This document shows, in pieces, positions 17,588-27,016 of a stretch of 64,000 nucleotides of DNA. The notes under the pieces are model-generated. The model ran no database searches, was not told the DNA's origin, and saw only the letters and a program-made list of their open reading frames with translations. Location: contig CAVWMN010000010.1 in the NCBI GenBank assembly GCA_963756115.1, forward strand, positions 744,001 to 808,000, given 5' to 3'. This DNA comes from JTS-RE37 sp963756115 (GTDB taxonomy: Bacteria; Bacteroidota; Bacteroidia; Flavobacteriales; Flavobacteriaceae). Both the position numbers and the translations under genes were made by a program. Positions within the stretch are counted from its first letter, which is position 1. Each line of letters opens with the position of its first letter.

Positions 17588-19990
17588 TTATTTAAGCATA
17601 TCAGGTACCAGGGTTAGCAGGGATTCTGCCGTTTCTACGATCTCTTCCCGGTTCATCATCATTTTGCGAAACCCACCCCGGTTATAGAGGGCAGCCTGGT
17701 CCCTGTAATGCGGACTCAATGGATTTCCCGACTGTCCGGTGGGGAGGATACTTATACTGTTTTCAATATCGGAAAAATCTATCACCCTCCGCGTGGAGGG
17801 GCCTGAACTTACCTTATAATGCCCATCAGACGAATAGGGAAAGGCCATATTATTGATCACCTCACGGGTTCCATGTACAGGAAACGGCCCTACATTAAAA
17901 AAGTTTCTCAGGCTCGCAACCCGGCCAATGGGATGACCGTGCTCCAGGGTATGTACCTTATCCCATGTCCAGACCGCTATATCCTCTCCCAGGTCCGACT
18001 CTAAAGATTCCATGGCATCTACATAGGATGCATTCACAATCTCCTTTTTTGTTTCAACAATACCTTCTGTACCTATATCATCCCACCACACGGAAGCATC
18101 TTTTGCGGCCAAAGGGGCAATCAATCTTTTAAGGAAATGCGTTGCGAGAAGCTGTTCAAATTGTTCTGGTCCTAATTCGTCCTTAAAGGTTTTAAGGAGG
18201 AAAAAGTAAATCCACCGGTGAAAAATAGTGGCCTGTACACTCTCCAGGGGATAGTCGCCTTTCCAGGCACTGAGCTTGTCCAGTTCCCGGGCCTGACCAT
18301 CCGTAAGTTCAGTGACGTCCACCAATTTGGCGAGGTTGGTCACTACCGAAGGGTTCACTGCTGAAGTTATATCTGTTATCATACCGGCAACCCCATCCCT
18401 GTCCCAGTCGTTCCTGGCTTCCAGGAGCCCTACTATGCGCCGGGCCCTGTTTTCAGGAAGGTAGTAGCCCGGATATAGCATCCCTGCGACAGTATCGGGC
18501 TGGTTATTGGCAGAATACACATAGTTCCAGGGCGGGTTAATGGCATGGGGATTCTCTGAGAAGTCGAGAAAACGCACCGGCTCGTCCTTTCCCGAGGCTC
18601 CGTTGAGGATGAATTTGGTATTGGTACTGTCCGGCATCTGGTATAACCTGGCTGTGGCCCACCAGGCTATATTTCCCAGGGCATCCCCATACATGATGTT
18701 TAGACCCGGGGCATGGATGTCCTTCAGAGCATTCTGAAAAGTGACAATATCAGCGGCATGGGATATCCCATAGAGTGCTTCCATAACATTGTTCTCCAAT
18801 TTGGTATAGATCCAGGACATACTGATGGGTGTCTCTCCCGAAACCTGTTCTGCGATGCCATTGATTACCGGACCATGGATCGTTTTTTTAAAGCTAAAGC
18901 GGACCGCCGCCGAATCCTTGACCTTAATTTCCTTTGTTACGTATTCATACGCTTTCCATCCTCCCGGTATTTTATATTGCGTGGAGTCGGCCGGGTTGGT
19001 TTCTTCATAATAAAAGTCAACATCATCATTTTCAAACATGGTGATGCCATAGGCAAGGTTGCGGTCATGGCCCAACAGGGGGAATGGCACCCCGGCGAGG
19101 TGGTATCCGTATTTTTCATATGTCGGGGTGCTGACATGGGCTTCATACCAAACTGAAGGCTGTGCAAAGCCGATATGCGGGTCATTGGCAAGGATCACAC
19201 TACCGTTTTTAGTCTTTCCGGGCGCGATCACCCAGCTGTTACTGCCAATGAATTGCGGTATTGGTAATTTTTCCAGGGCCTCGGAAACCATGGCCGGGAC
19301 GGAATTGGATATACCTTTCGGGGAGGTGGGGAAAGTCCTGATCCTCAGGGTGCTGCTATCGGCATCTATTTCCAGGTCGGTCAGGTAGTCCTTGCCCAGT
19401 TGGTCGCGTATGTGGGTCAATAAAGGGTCCGTTTTGTGGGCCATCGCAAAACTAAAGCCCATATAACCAACAGAATTTAAAATATCGCGCATGGTAAAGG
19501 GCTCCTTATCCAGTCCGGTAAGGTAGAATTCCACCGGGGTGGGGCCTTCCGCAACAAACTGGTTTACCCCGTCCAGATAAGCCTCAGACAATTGGAGAAA
19601 CCGGCTATCCTCCTTCTTTTGGGAGAGGGTTTTGGTAGTCGCATCGTCAATACCCAGGGACAGGAAAAGCTGGTCTGTTTTGAGAAGGTCCCCGCCAAAT
19701 ACTTCAGACAATCGCCCGGTTGCAACCCTTCTCAATAGTTCCATCTGCCAGAGCCGGTCCTGGGCATGTACGTAACCCAATGCCCTATAGGCATCTACCT
19801 CGTTCTTACCATAAATATGGGGTATCCCGTAGCTGTCAAAATAGACCTCGACGTCACCAGAAAGGTGGGCCAGCACTTTTTCCCCATCATAGTCGGGTTT
19901 AAGCGACTCCATGAGCACCCATCCCCCGAGGAGAAAAACAACCAGGATAACCAGGATTACGGTCCCGATCCTTTTTAATTTCTTCATCAA
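17588..19990 (-). CDS. Penicillin acylase family N-terminal-nucleophile hydrolase
   Basis: 800 residues. The N-terminus has a basic patch and a membrane segment (about residues 8-28), so the protein is exported or anchored. The alpha-chain signature YVHAQDRLWQMELLRR is at about 74-89. The autocatalytic junction is Gly249/Ser250 in GSNSWVIAPGK; Ser250 becomes the N-terminal nucleophile of the beta chain. ANDPHIGF (about 269-276) and later FNVGPFPVHGTR complete the family pattern. Relatives hydrolyse penicillins, acyl-homoserine lactones or other amides; the natural substrate here cannot be told. No linked genes; the flanking intergenic regions are long. Confidence 0.92.
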   Translation of the reverse strand: MMKKLKRIGTVILVILVVFLLGGWVLMESLKPDYDGEKVLAHLSGDVEVYFDSYGIPHIYGKNEVDAYRALGYVHAQDRLWQMELLRRVATGRLSEVFGGDLLKTDQLFLSLGIDDATTKTLSQKKEDSRFLQLSEAYLDGVNQFVAEGPTPVEFYLTGLDKEPFTMRDILNSVGYMGFSFAMAHKTDPLLTHIRDQLGKDYLTDLEIDADSSTLRIRTFPTSPKGISNSVPAMVSEALEKLPIPQFIGSNSWVIAPGKTKNGSVILANDPHIGFAQPSVWYEAHVSTPTYEKYGYHLAGVPFPLLGHDRNLAYGITMFENDDVDFYYEETNPADSTQYKIPGGWKAYEYVTKEIKVKDSAAVRFSFKKTIHGPVINGIAEQVSGETPISMSWIYTKLENNVMEALYGISHAADIVTFQNALKDIHAPGLNIMYGDALGNIAWWATARLYQMPDSTNTKFILNGASGKDEPVRFLDFSENPHAINPPWNYVYSANNQPDTVAGMLYPGYYLPENRARRIVGLLEARNDWDRDGVAGMITDITSAVNPSVVTNLAKLVDVTELTDGQARELDKLSAWKGDYPLESVQATIFHRWIYFFLLKTFKDELGPEQFEQLLATHFLKRLIAPLAAKDASVWWDDIGTEGIVETKKEIVNASYVDAMESLESDLGEDIAVWTWDKVHTLEHGHPIGRVASLRNFFNVGPFPVHGTREVINNMAFPYSSDGHYKVSSGPSTRRVIDFSDIENSISILPTGQSGNPLSPHYRDQAALYNRGGFRKMMMNREEIVETAESLLTLVPDMLK

Positions 19991-20324
19991 ATTTTATTTT
20001 GGTAAGCTACTGAATAGTAAAAATTTGAATTTAATTACCGAATTTATTTATTTATTTAAAGGTGGTGAGTCCAATCAGGAACACCCCTTCAGGACAGCGC
20101 AAATAACTGAAATAAATGGAAATATCCCAACATGCTATGGCTCGCATTTCCACCGCCATATGCAGGTGAAAGTACGGAATTTGATGTAAAAACAGATATG
20201 GGATAAAAAAGAATATGTAGGATTAATCTTATACGATATCGTATAGTTCTGCGTCAACCCGGCACACGCAGTTGACGTTTTCCGACAGTTTATACATCCT
20301 ATCGGCCCGATAGTTACCTGCAAG
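19991..20324. other. Gene-free region with a 16-bp palindrome
   Basis: 334 bases. Contains three to four ATTT units (about 20040-20058) near the acylase start and the perfect palindrome TATACGATATCGTATA (20230-20245). No gene recognised. Confidence 0.55.
20230..20245. repeat. 16-bp perfect palindrome TATACGATATCGTATA
   Basis: Self-complementary over 16 bases, about 80 bases after the stop of dsbD (which reads left) and 240 bases upstream of the acylase start. Could be an operator for a dimeric regulator; no second copy was noticed. Confidence 0.4.
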
Positions 20325-22310
20325 TTACTTTAGCAGTTGGGCGGATTCCCGGTGCCGGTTTAATCCGCTCAGCAGCCATTCCTTGTATTCCCTGCTGTCT
20401 GCATTTTGTATTGCAGGATTCAAAAGTTCGAGGTCCGGGGAAAGCAGGACATAATAAGGTTGCGAAACCGCCCCAAAGTTAACGGCCTGGAAGGTGCCCC
20501 ATTTTTCGCCTATGGTTTCTATTTCCTTAATTGCCCCTGAAGGGTATTGAAAGCTAAACTGATCGCTTTCCGGCAGTTTTTTCCTATCATCCACATACAG
20601 CGAGATCAGTACATAATCTTCATTCAGGATGGGGAAAATATCGGGTTCGCTCCAAACATTCTCCTCCATTTTCCGACAATTCACACATGCCCACCCGGTA
20701 AAGTCGAGCAAAATAGGTTTATCGACCTTCCTGGCATAGGCGAGGCCTTCGTTAAAATCCTTATAACAATCTATCCCAAGCGGGCAATCGCTATCCTTTT
20801 CAAAAATACTGTAGAAATCGGGAGGCGGGAAGCCGCTCAGGAGTTTGAGGTTCGTAACCTTCAGTAACCCGAGGGTCAGGTAAATTACGAGAAATGCGCT
20901 TAAAAACCCGACAGCTTTTCGGGTACCTGATATCTTTTGAACAGGGGTAGCTTTGGAAAATCTGAACACCCCAAATAAATAGAGGGTTAAGGCAAGCCCC
21001 AGCAAGATCCAGATCCCCAGGAAAATTTCCCGTTTAAGGAGTCCCCAGTTCCCTACCAGGTCTGCATTGGAGAGGAATTTGAGTGCCAGTGCCAATTCCA
21101 GGAAGCCGAGTACGACCTTAACAGTATTCATCCAACCGCCGGACCGGGGCAGGGAGTTCAGCCAGGCTGGGAACAATGCAAACAACCCAAACGGCAAGGC
21201 CAGCGCAGCCCCAAAACCTATCATACCTGCACTCAGATTGGTAGCTACATCCCCTTCCGCCAGGGTGGTGCTGCCCAGCAAGCCCCCAAGGATAGGACCG
21301 GTACAGGAGAAAGAAACAATGGCCAGTGTGACGGCCATAAAAAATATTCCTAAGGCACCTCCTGCCTTGGAGGAAGCGGAATCCATTTTGTTAGCCCATG
21401 AACTTGGAAGTGTTAATTCATAGTAGCCGAAAAATGAAAAGGCAAAAAAGACAAAAATCAGAAAAAACGCGACATTAAGCCATATATGAGTGGCAATGGT
21501 ATTGAGTATTTGCGAGTCCACCGAATCGAAAAGATGAAAGGGAAGGCTCAGCAGGAAATAGATCAAAACAATGAAAAAACCATACAGGATGGCATTGAAA
21601 AGGCCTTGGGATCTCTGTTGGGAATGTTTTGTAAAGAAGGCAACGGTCAGCGGGATCATCGGAAAGACACAGGGCGTCAGCAGGGCTATTAACCCCCCGA
21701 GGAAGCCCAGGCCAAAGATCATCCATAACCCGGACCCAGATCCTGTACTGTTTTCCGTGCCTGTTGAGAGCATCTCCTTGTTGCCCAGGTCTAATTTCAG
21801 GCTGTTACCCATAGCCTGGCTTCTTTCATCCACTGTACCGACCGGAAGTTCAGCGGCACTTCCATCGAGGGAGAAAACAAAAGACTGGTTACTGGGGATG
21901 CACACCTCCTTGCAAACCTGGTAAAAGAAATCCACCTGAACCTGGGTTACATCAGGCTGCAACAACTTTATTTTTTGGGTGAAAACAGCTGATTCCTTAA
22001 AAAAGGTCTCTTCGACCTCAAAGATCTCGCTGTATTCTGTAATCGTCTCACTCTCCTCTGTAGCGCCTACCAGTTCATACGCCTCCCCTGCACCTTTAAA
22101 CGTGAATTCACTGGGCAATGATCCGCCTTCCGCAGTAAATTGTGAATAAACATGCCAGCCCTTATAAATGTCCGCTTTTAAGATCAATGCGTATTCCCCA
22201 TCCCCCAGTTTCTTCACCTCCCGGGACCAGGCAACAGGCTCCTGATCACTTTGGGCAAAACCAAATGTCAGGGTTACTATACATAAAAGTTGACTCAGTA
22301 AAAATTTCAT
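20325..22310 (-). CDS. dsbD: DsbD-type thiol:disulfide interchange protein
   Basis: 661 residues with the three-part DsbD layout. After a signal peptide, the periplasmic alpha domain has the paired cysteines Cys133 and Cys137 (QVCKEVC). The membrane beta domain (about 195-495, eight helices) carries the redox cysteines Cys214 (TPCVFPMIP) and Cys336 (SFSCTGPILG). The C-terminal thioredoxin-like gamma domain has Cys542-V-N-Cys545 (GWACVNCRK). It carries electrons from cytoplasmic thioredoxin to periplasmic disulfide reductases and cytochrome c maturation. The ATG overlaps the tilS stop by four bases (ATGA), so the two genes are translationally coupled. Confidence 0.93.
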   Translation of the reverse strand: MKFLLSQLLCIVTLTFGFAQSDQEPVAWSREVKKLGDGEYALILKADIYKGWHVYSQFTAEGGSLPSEFTFKGAGEAYELVGATEESETITEYSEIFEVEETFFKESAVFTQKIKLLQPDVTQVQVDFFYQVCKEVCIPSNQSFVFSLDGSAAELPVGTVDERSQAMGNSLKLDLGNKEMLSTGTENSTGSGSGLWMIFGLGFLGGLIALLTPCVFPMIPLTVAFFTKHSQQRSQGLFNAILYGFFIVLIYFLLSLPFHLFDSVDSQILNTIATHIWLNVAFFLIFVFFAFSFFGYYELTLPSSWANKMDSASSKAGGALGIFFMAVTLAIVSFSCTGPILGGLLGSTTLAEGDVATNLSAGMIGFGAALALPFGLFALFPAWLNSLPRSGGWMNTVKVVLGFLELALALKFLSNADLVGNWGLLKREIFLGIWILLGLALTLYLFGVFRFSKATPVQKISGTRKAVGFLSAFLVIYLTLGLLKVTNLKLLSGFPPPDFYSIFEKDSDCPLGIDCYKDFNEGLAYARKVDKPILLDFTGWACVNCRKMEENVWSEPDIFPILNEDYVLISLYVDDRKKLPESDQFSFQYPSGAIKEIETIGEKWGTFQAVNFGAVSQPYYVLLSPDLELLNPAIQNADSREYKEWLLSGLNRHRESAQLLK

Positions 22311-23614
22311 TCTATCAGTCTAAATTTTACTATTTTCCGAGTGTCCCCGCTCACTTTATAACGGTCATCGGCCCTTCTTCCAATGATCCAGACAACATTT
22401 TCCCCGCTACACAACAACCACTGGTTTTCTTTGGCAATCTTATCCATCTTTTCGTCTTTGAAAAATTTGGACACTTTTTTACGGCCTGTCATCCCCAGCG
22501 GGTAAAAATAATCCCCTTTTTTCCATTTTCGGATCAACAGCCCATTGTTTAACGTTTCTTTATCAACATATAGTATGGTTTCCGCCCGCTCCCCCATTTG
22601 TTCCACTTCCTCATAGGTGAGCTGAAACGGGAGCCGGTCCCAGGTGTCTTCCCGATACATCGCAAGGTCTGCGGAATTCGGCGGCGTAAGCTCCTGCAGT
22701 AAAACATGCTCCCTGTCCCTGATAAGGCGGTGGGTGGCCGACTGTATTTCCTTACCGCTCATAGCTCCCAACAGTTCGATGAGGGTATCCCATTCCCTGA
22801 ACCCATAAGGCCGGAATAATTCAATTACAAGAGGCCTGAAAGGCTTTAACTCCCGCAGGGAAGCAATAGAAATCCTGAAATGGTCATTTGCCTTTACAAA
22901 AAGCATTTTCCGTGTTTCCGTCATACTGCTTTCCAAAATCCGGGCCTGGGAAGCCAGGTTTTTCAGGGTAACCCCGAAGTTATCCAGAAAAGCAGGGTGG
23001 AGCTCCTTCAGCTTGGGAATGATGTTATGCCGGATCTTATTCCGGAGGTATTTGGTGTCTTCGTTACTGGAGTCTTCCCTCCATTCGATTTTTGAAGCCA
23101 AGGCATATGCCAGCAGCTGGGACCTGGAAAATGGGATCAAAGGCCGGGAAACCACGGTTGTTTTTTCAGGAATACCCGTTAAGCCGTCGATACCCGTCCC
23201 CCTTGACAGGTTTATTAAAAAAGTTTCCAAATTATCATCGGCATGATGGGCGGTAACCAGGGGGGCCAGGTTATTTCGTGTCATGATCTCTGCAAACCAG
23301 GCATAGCGGAGATCGCGGGCAGCCATCTGAACAGAAACTTTATGTTTCCGAACGTAACCTGTTGTATCAAAATGAGTTATGTAAATTTGCCTGTTCATCA
23401 TTTTAGCAATGGAATTCACCAATTCCATATCCCTGTCACTTGCGGTTCCCCGCATGCCAAAATTGCAATGGGCGATGGCAAAATCCAGTTTGCTCTGAAA
23501 ACACAGATAGGCCAGCACTGTACTATCCAGCCCCCCGCTACAGGCCAGGAGGAATTTGTTCTCCCGGAGTTCGGGAAACCCGGTTGTGATATGATCCTGG
23601 AATTCCTTTAGCAT
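22307..23614 (-). CDS. tilS: tRNA(Ile)-lysidine synthetase
   Basis: 435 residues from the ATG at 23614 (MLKEFQDHI); an upstream in-frame ATG at 23656 adds 14 residues unlike the family. The PP-loop ATP-binding motif is SGGLDS at residues 26-31. HCNFGMRG and AHHADDNLETF further on are typical of TilS. The C-terminal third carries the TilS-C type domain (RKWKKGDYFYPLGMTGRKKV). The enzyme changes C34 of the CAU-anticodon isoleucine tRNA to lysidine so that it reads AUA, an essential function. It overlaps dsbD downstream and follows pabB in the same direction. Confidence 0.93.
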   Translation of the reverse strand: MLKEFQDHITTGFPELRENKFLLACSGGLDSTVLAYLCFQSKLDFAIAHCNFGMRGTASDRDMELVNSIAKMMNRQIYITHFDTTGYVRKHKVSVQMAARDLRYAWFAEIMTRNNLAPLVTAHHADDNLETFLINLSRGTGIDGLTGIPEKTTVVSRPLIPFSRSQLLAYALASKIEWREDSSNEDTKYLRNKIRHNIIPKLKELHPAFLDNFGVTLKNLASQARILESSMTETRKMLFVKANDHFRISIASLRELKPFRPLVIELFRPYGFREWDTLIELLGAMSGKEIQSATHRLIRDREHVLLQELTPPNSADLAMYREDTWDRLPFQLTYEEVEQMGERAETILYVDKETLNNGLLIRKWKKGDYFYPLGMTGRKKVSKFFKDEKMDKIAKENQWLLCSGENVVWIIGRRADDRYKVSGDTRKIVKFRLIE

Positions 23615-23618
23615 CCGC

Positions 23619-23626
23619 CAAAGGTA
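23619..23626 (-). promoter_or_regulatory. Bacteroidota -7 element just before tilS
   Basis: Minus-strand TACCTTTG matches TAnnTTTG exactly and ends only four bases before the preferred tilS ATG, so a transcript from it would be nearly or fully leaderless. No good -33 element is seen. Confidence 0.35.
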
Positions 23627-23709
23627 AAAAAGAAAATGCGAGGCTGTACATTCCATTCAGGCCGCAGAAAACTAATCCATACGGTGATACCATGCCTTAA
23701 ACCCCGGTA

Positions 23710-25011
23710 TTACCCTTCCAATACTTCCCGCATTGCCTTAGCTTTAAGCAGGCATTCCTCATACTCTTTTTCCGGATGGGCCCGGGCCGTAATTGCACTG
23801 CCTACGGAGTAGGAAACATAGTTTTTGGATGCGTTATACAGAATACTCCGGATGACCACATTGAAATCAAAATCATTTTCAGGGGTAAAATACCCAACTG
23901 CCCCGCTATAGAGGCCCCTCCTGCTGTCTTCCAGTTCCTCTATGAGCTGCATAGCTGAAATTTTTGGAGCGCCGGTCATGCTGCCCATAGGAAACGTTTC
24001 CCGTATGAGTTCAACAGGATCTTTGCCCGGGTTCACGGTGGCCTCTATGGTGGAAATCATCTGGTGAACCTGTTCAAAAGTATAAACGCGGCATAGTTCT
24101 TTAACGGTAACGCTGCCTTTCAGGGCACTCCGGGAAAGGTCATTCCGGACCAGGTCAACGATCATTATATTTTCAGCGCGTTCCTTGGGATCCTTTTCAA
24201 GGGCGGCTTTGAGATCCCTGTCCCGCGAATGGCTGGGTGACCTTGCTGCGGTGCCTTTTATTGGCTGTGAAACCACCCTATCCCCCACTCTTTTTAAATA
24301 TCTTTCCGGTGATGCGCACAGGAGGTACTTGTCGCCCAGCCTGAGATAGGCCGCAAAGGGGGCATGTGAAATATCATTCAGTTTCTGAAAGGTCCGCAGG
24401 GGATCTATCCGGGTTTTTTCAGCATAAAATTCCTGGCAGAAATTCGCTTCATAGATGTCTCCCCGGTGGATGTGGTGCAGCAGCCGGCCTACTTTACTGT
24501 AGTAGGCATCTTTAAATATCCGGAGCCTAATTTTTACCGGATCGGGTACTGATGGAGGCACGGTTGGGCTTCCGCGGTGCAGCGATTTTATATACTGATA
24601 ATCTGTCCACACCTCATGTGCTACCTCTTTCATGTACCTGAACTCAGCCACCTGCCCGGTAACACAAATGATTTTTCTGGGTTGGAAAAAATACAGGTCC
24701 GGGAAATCCAGATTATCAACATGGGAGGAGGACAGATCTTCAATTTCATTCTTCAGGTCATATGAAAAATAACCAAAAAGCCAGTCCGCTACCCTGTTTT
24801 TATAGGCGCTGAGCTTTTGAAAAGCATTCTGACAGTCTGTAGACAGAAAAGTTGCCGCATCTACGCCTAGCAGTGCATCAAAAGAACTATATGGGTCCTG
24901 ATGGCCATTGCCATCAAGCCAGATCACTTCCTCAGACCGATGGCCCCACAGCAGCAGGTTGTTTTTGAAACGCCCCGGGTGCTGTAATTGATAAGAAACA
25001 CATTCGCGCAA
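23710..25011 (-). CDS. pabB: Aminodeoxychorismate synthase component I (chorismate-binding)
   Basis: 433 residues of the chorismate-utilising family. The segment SQPIKGTAAR has Lys252, the lysine that separates aminodeoxychorismate synthase (PIKGT) from anthranilate synthase (PIAGT), so PabB is preferred over TrpE. Other family blocks are VDLVRNDLS, STIEATV, TFPMGSMTGAPK and RGLYSGAVGYF. With a glutaminase subunit (not found in this window) it makes 4-amino-4-deoxychorismate for folate. It ends 95 bases before tilS and begins 6 bases after the stop of the FMN reductase gene, giving a leftward run of four genes. Confidence 0.9.
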   Translation of the reverse strand: MRECVSYQLQHPGRFKNNLLLWGHRSEEVIWLDGNGHQDPYSSFDALLGVDAATFLSTDCQNAFQKLSAYKNRVADWLFGYFSYDLKNEIEDLSSSHVDNLDFPDLYFFQPRKIICVTGQVAEFRYMKEVAHEVWTDYQYIKSLHRGSPTVPPSVPDPVKIRLRIFKDAYYSKVGRLLHHIHRGDIYEANFCQEFYAEKTRIDPLRTFQKLNDISHAPFAAYLRLGDKYLLCASPERYLKRVGDRVVSQPIKGTAARSPSHSRDRDLKAALEKDPKERAENIMIVDLVRNDLSRSALKGSVTVKELCRVYTFEQVHQMISTIEATVNPGKDPVELIRETFPMGSMTGAPKISAMQLIEELEDSRRGLYSGAVGYFTPENDFDFNVVIRSILYNASKNYVSYSVGSAITARAHPEKEYEECLLKAKAMREVLEG

Positions 25012-25017
25012 GGTACC

Positions 25018-25551
25018 TTATAGTTTGGATAGGAAGGATTCCAGGGATTGCCTGTGTTCTGTGGCTTTTGCCTCATCAAGGATACCCTTATCCCTGTCAA
25101 AGTTGTGACGAAAAGAGGGAAGTGAAAATGTATCGCTGACCGAAGCACCGAATTTGGGGAGCAGATTTTCGATCACCTGCAGGGAACCTGCAGCACCACG
25201 TCTGCCCCTGGATGCAGACATCAACAGCACCGTTGTTTCCGTAAGGAATTGCAGTTCCAGCCTGGAAAGCCAGTCGAGGAGGTTTTTTGTATAGGCAGAA
25301 GGGTTGCTGTTATGTTCATTGACCGATAGAATTAGGCCGGCAGCCTGGTGAATTTCGTTTTTCAGTTCTATCAGGGAATTCGAAAAGCCCTTCTCCCTTT
25401 CATAATCTTCACTATACATGGGAAACGGATAATTGGCCATATTTAAAGTCCGCACCCTGTGTCCTGTTATTAAAGAAACGGTATAAGTGACTAATTTATA
25501 GTTGATTGAAGTTGATGAGTTGCTACCTGCGAAAGCCAGAATGTCTGCCAT
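25018..25551 (-). CDS. NADPH-dependent FMN reductase-like flavoprotein
   Basis: 177 residues, a flavodoxin-like fold of the FMN reductase/ArsH/chromate reductase type. The phosphate loop is AFAGSNSSTSIN at the N-terminus (about residues 6-17), and SVNEHNSN and SASRGRRGAAG (about 96-103 and 133-143) line the FMN site in this family. Such proteins use NAD(P)H to reduce flavin or quinones. It heads a leftward run with pabB only 6 bases downstream, so the genes are co-transcribed though not obviously related in function. Confidence 0.85.
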   Translation of the reverse strand: MADILAFAGSNSSTSINYKLVTYTVSLITGHRVRTLNMANYPFPMYSEDYEREKGFSNSLIELKNEIHQAAGLILSVNEHNSNPSAYTKNLLDWLSRLELQFLTETTVLLMSASRGRRGAAGSLQVIENLLPKFGASVSDTFSLPSFRHNFDRDKGILDEAKATEHRQSLESFLSKL

Positions 25552-25762
25552 AAACTGATTTTAAATGGTTCAAAAAACGAAAATACCCTATTTAGGATTG
25601 AATTGCGAGGAATTTGACTAATTTTGCGCTTCAAAAGATCTAAACCAGCTGTCAGACAAGTATATAGATAAAGATGGACTCATATTTGTCTTGGCTGATT
25701 ATTAAAAAGGTGCCAGGCTTTGGATCCTGTTGTAAGGAACTTGTCGGGCAAAATAGGTAGAA

Positions 25763-26950
25763 GTGGAAAATAAAACTGCGAGATTATATTTTATTGATGC
25801 CATGCGGGCATGGGCAATCCTTATGATGTTGCAGGGGCATTTTGTCGATGGCTTACTGGATACTGCTTTCCGGGATCCAAACAGTATGGTGTATTCGGTC
25901 TGGAAATACTTCAGGGGCATCACCGCCCCGGTATTTTTTACTGTTTCGGGGTTTATATTTACTTTTTTGCTTATCCGGAACCCACTGAAAGGCCTTGAAA
26001 ACCCCAGGGTATTGAAAGGTGTGAAACGCGGGTTACAACTCCTTTTTATTGGATACCTCCTCCGTTTTAACCTTTTTGGCATCTTTAAGGGGCAGTTGTA
26101 TGATTCCTTCTACCTGGTGGATGTACTGCATTGCATCGGACTGTCCATACTGGGCATTATCGCTGTTTACCTGCTGACGCTGAAGCGAAAGGGATTTAAA
26201 TTCCCGGCAGCGCTGCTGGCGATCACAATGTTCTTATTCCTGCTGGAACCAATTTATAAGCTTTGGGATTTCGGATTCTTACCGGACGCCCTTTCCAATT
26301 ATTTCTCCAAGGCCAACGGTTCGGTATTTACGATCAACCCCTGGCTTGGATATGCATCATTTGGAGCTTTCCTGGCGGTCTTATTCGCACGATTTAAGGA
26401 GCACCGGTATCTCTACCATGCAGCCATCCCGCTGGCAGCAGGGTTAGGAATAGTACTCATACTGCTATCATCCCCTTTCTTTTTATCGCTCTCCCAATGG
26501 AGCGGTATCCGGTTGTTCGCTGACATCTATTATAACAATTACCTTTTTATCCGGTTGGGTGACGTCTTGCTGATATTCGCGATATTCATGCTTTTCAGGA
26601 AGTATATGAAACATCCGACTGTGTTGCGACTAGGCCAGAATACGCTTTCTATATATGTCATCCACTTTGTGCTGCTTTACGGGAGCTTTACCGGAATCGG
26701 GTTCTATTACTTTTTTGAACATTCCCTTACGCCGTATTTCGCAATTCCCGGGGCCGTGGCTTTTATGGTCCTGTGTTCCTACCTGGCCCTCCGATATGAA
26801 AGGCAGGAAGAAACGATCAAAGCAACCCTGGTGAAAATTCCCAAAATGGTTCAGGATGTTGCGGAACCCGTCGCCATGAATGTACAACGATCCGCAAAAA
26901 GTATGCTCTCGCGGTTGCTCCGTATCTTTGGCCTTGTAAAGATCAAATAA
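25763..26950 (+). CDS. Multi-pass acyltransferase-like membrane protein (DUF1624/HGSNAT or acyltransferase-3 type)
   Basis: 395 residues, starting at a GTG codon (25763) with first residues MENKTARLYFIDAMRAWAIL. About ten membrane helices are visible. The first helix ends in MLQGHFVDGL with His26, the position of the catalytic histidine in membrane acyltransferases, followed by RGITAPVFFTVSGFIF, which is shared by the heparan-alpha-glucosaminide N-acetyltransferase-like and acyltransferase-3 groups. It probably transfers an acetyl or acyl group to a sugar or lipid on the far side of the membrane. The substrate is unknown. Monocistronic and convergent with lpdA. Confidence 0.7.
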   Translation: MENKTARLYFIDAMRAWAILMMLQGHFVDGLLDTAFRDPNSMVYSVWKYFRGITAPVFFTVSGFIFTFLLIRNPLKGLENPRVLKGVKRGLQLLFIGYLLRFNLFGIFKGQLYDSFYLVDVLHCIGLSILGIIAVYLLTLKRKGFKFPAALLAITMFLFLLEPIYKLWDFGFLPDALSNYFSKANGSVFTINPWLGYASFGAFLAVLFARFKEHRYLYHAAIPLAAGLGIVLILLSSPFFLSLSQWSGIRLFADIYYNNYLFIRLGDVLLIFAIFMLFRKYMKHPTVLRLGQNTLSIYVIHFVLLYGSFTGIGFYYFFEHSLTPYFAIPGAVAFMVLCSYLALRYERQEETIKATLVKIPKMVQDVAEPVAMNVQRSAKSMLSRLLRIFGLVKIK

Positions 26951-27016
26951 GTACTACCGCAACAGGAATCCAGGGCACCCCAAGCAATACCCAGTATCAA
27001 AAAGCACCAGAAGCCT

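Noticed and set aside
23710..25011. Anthranilate synthase component I (trpE).
   Set aside because: The active-site segment is PIKGT with lysine, the mark of aminodeoxychorismate synthase, and no trp genes are nearby.
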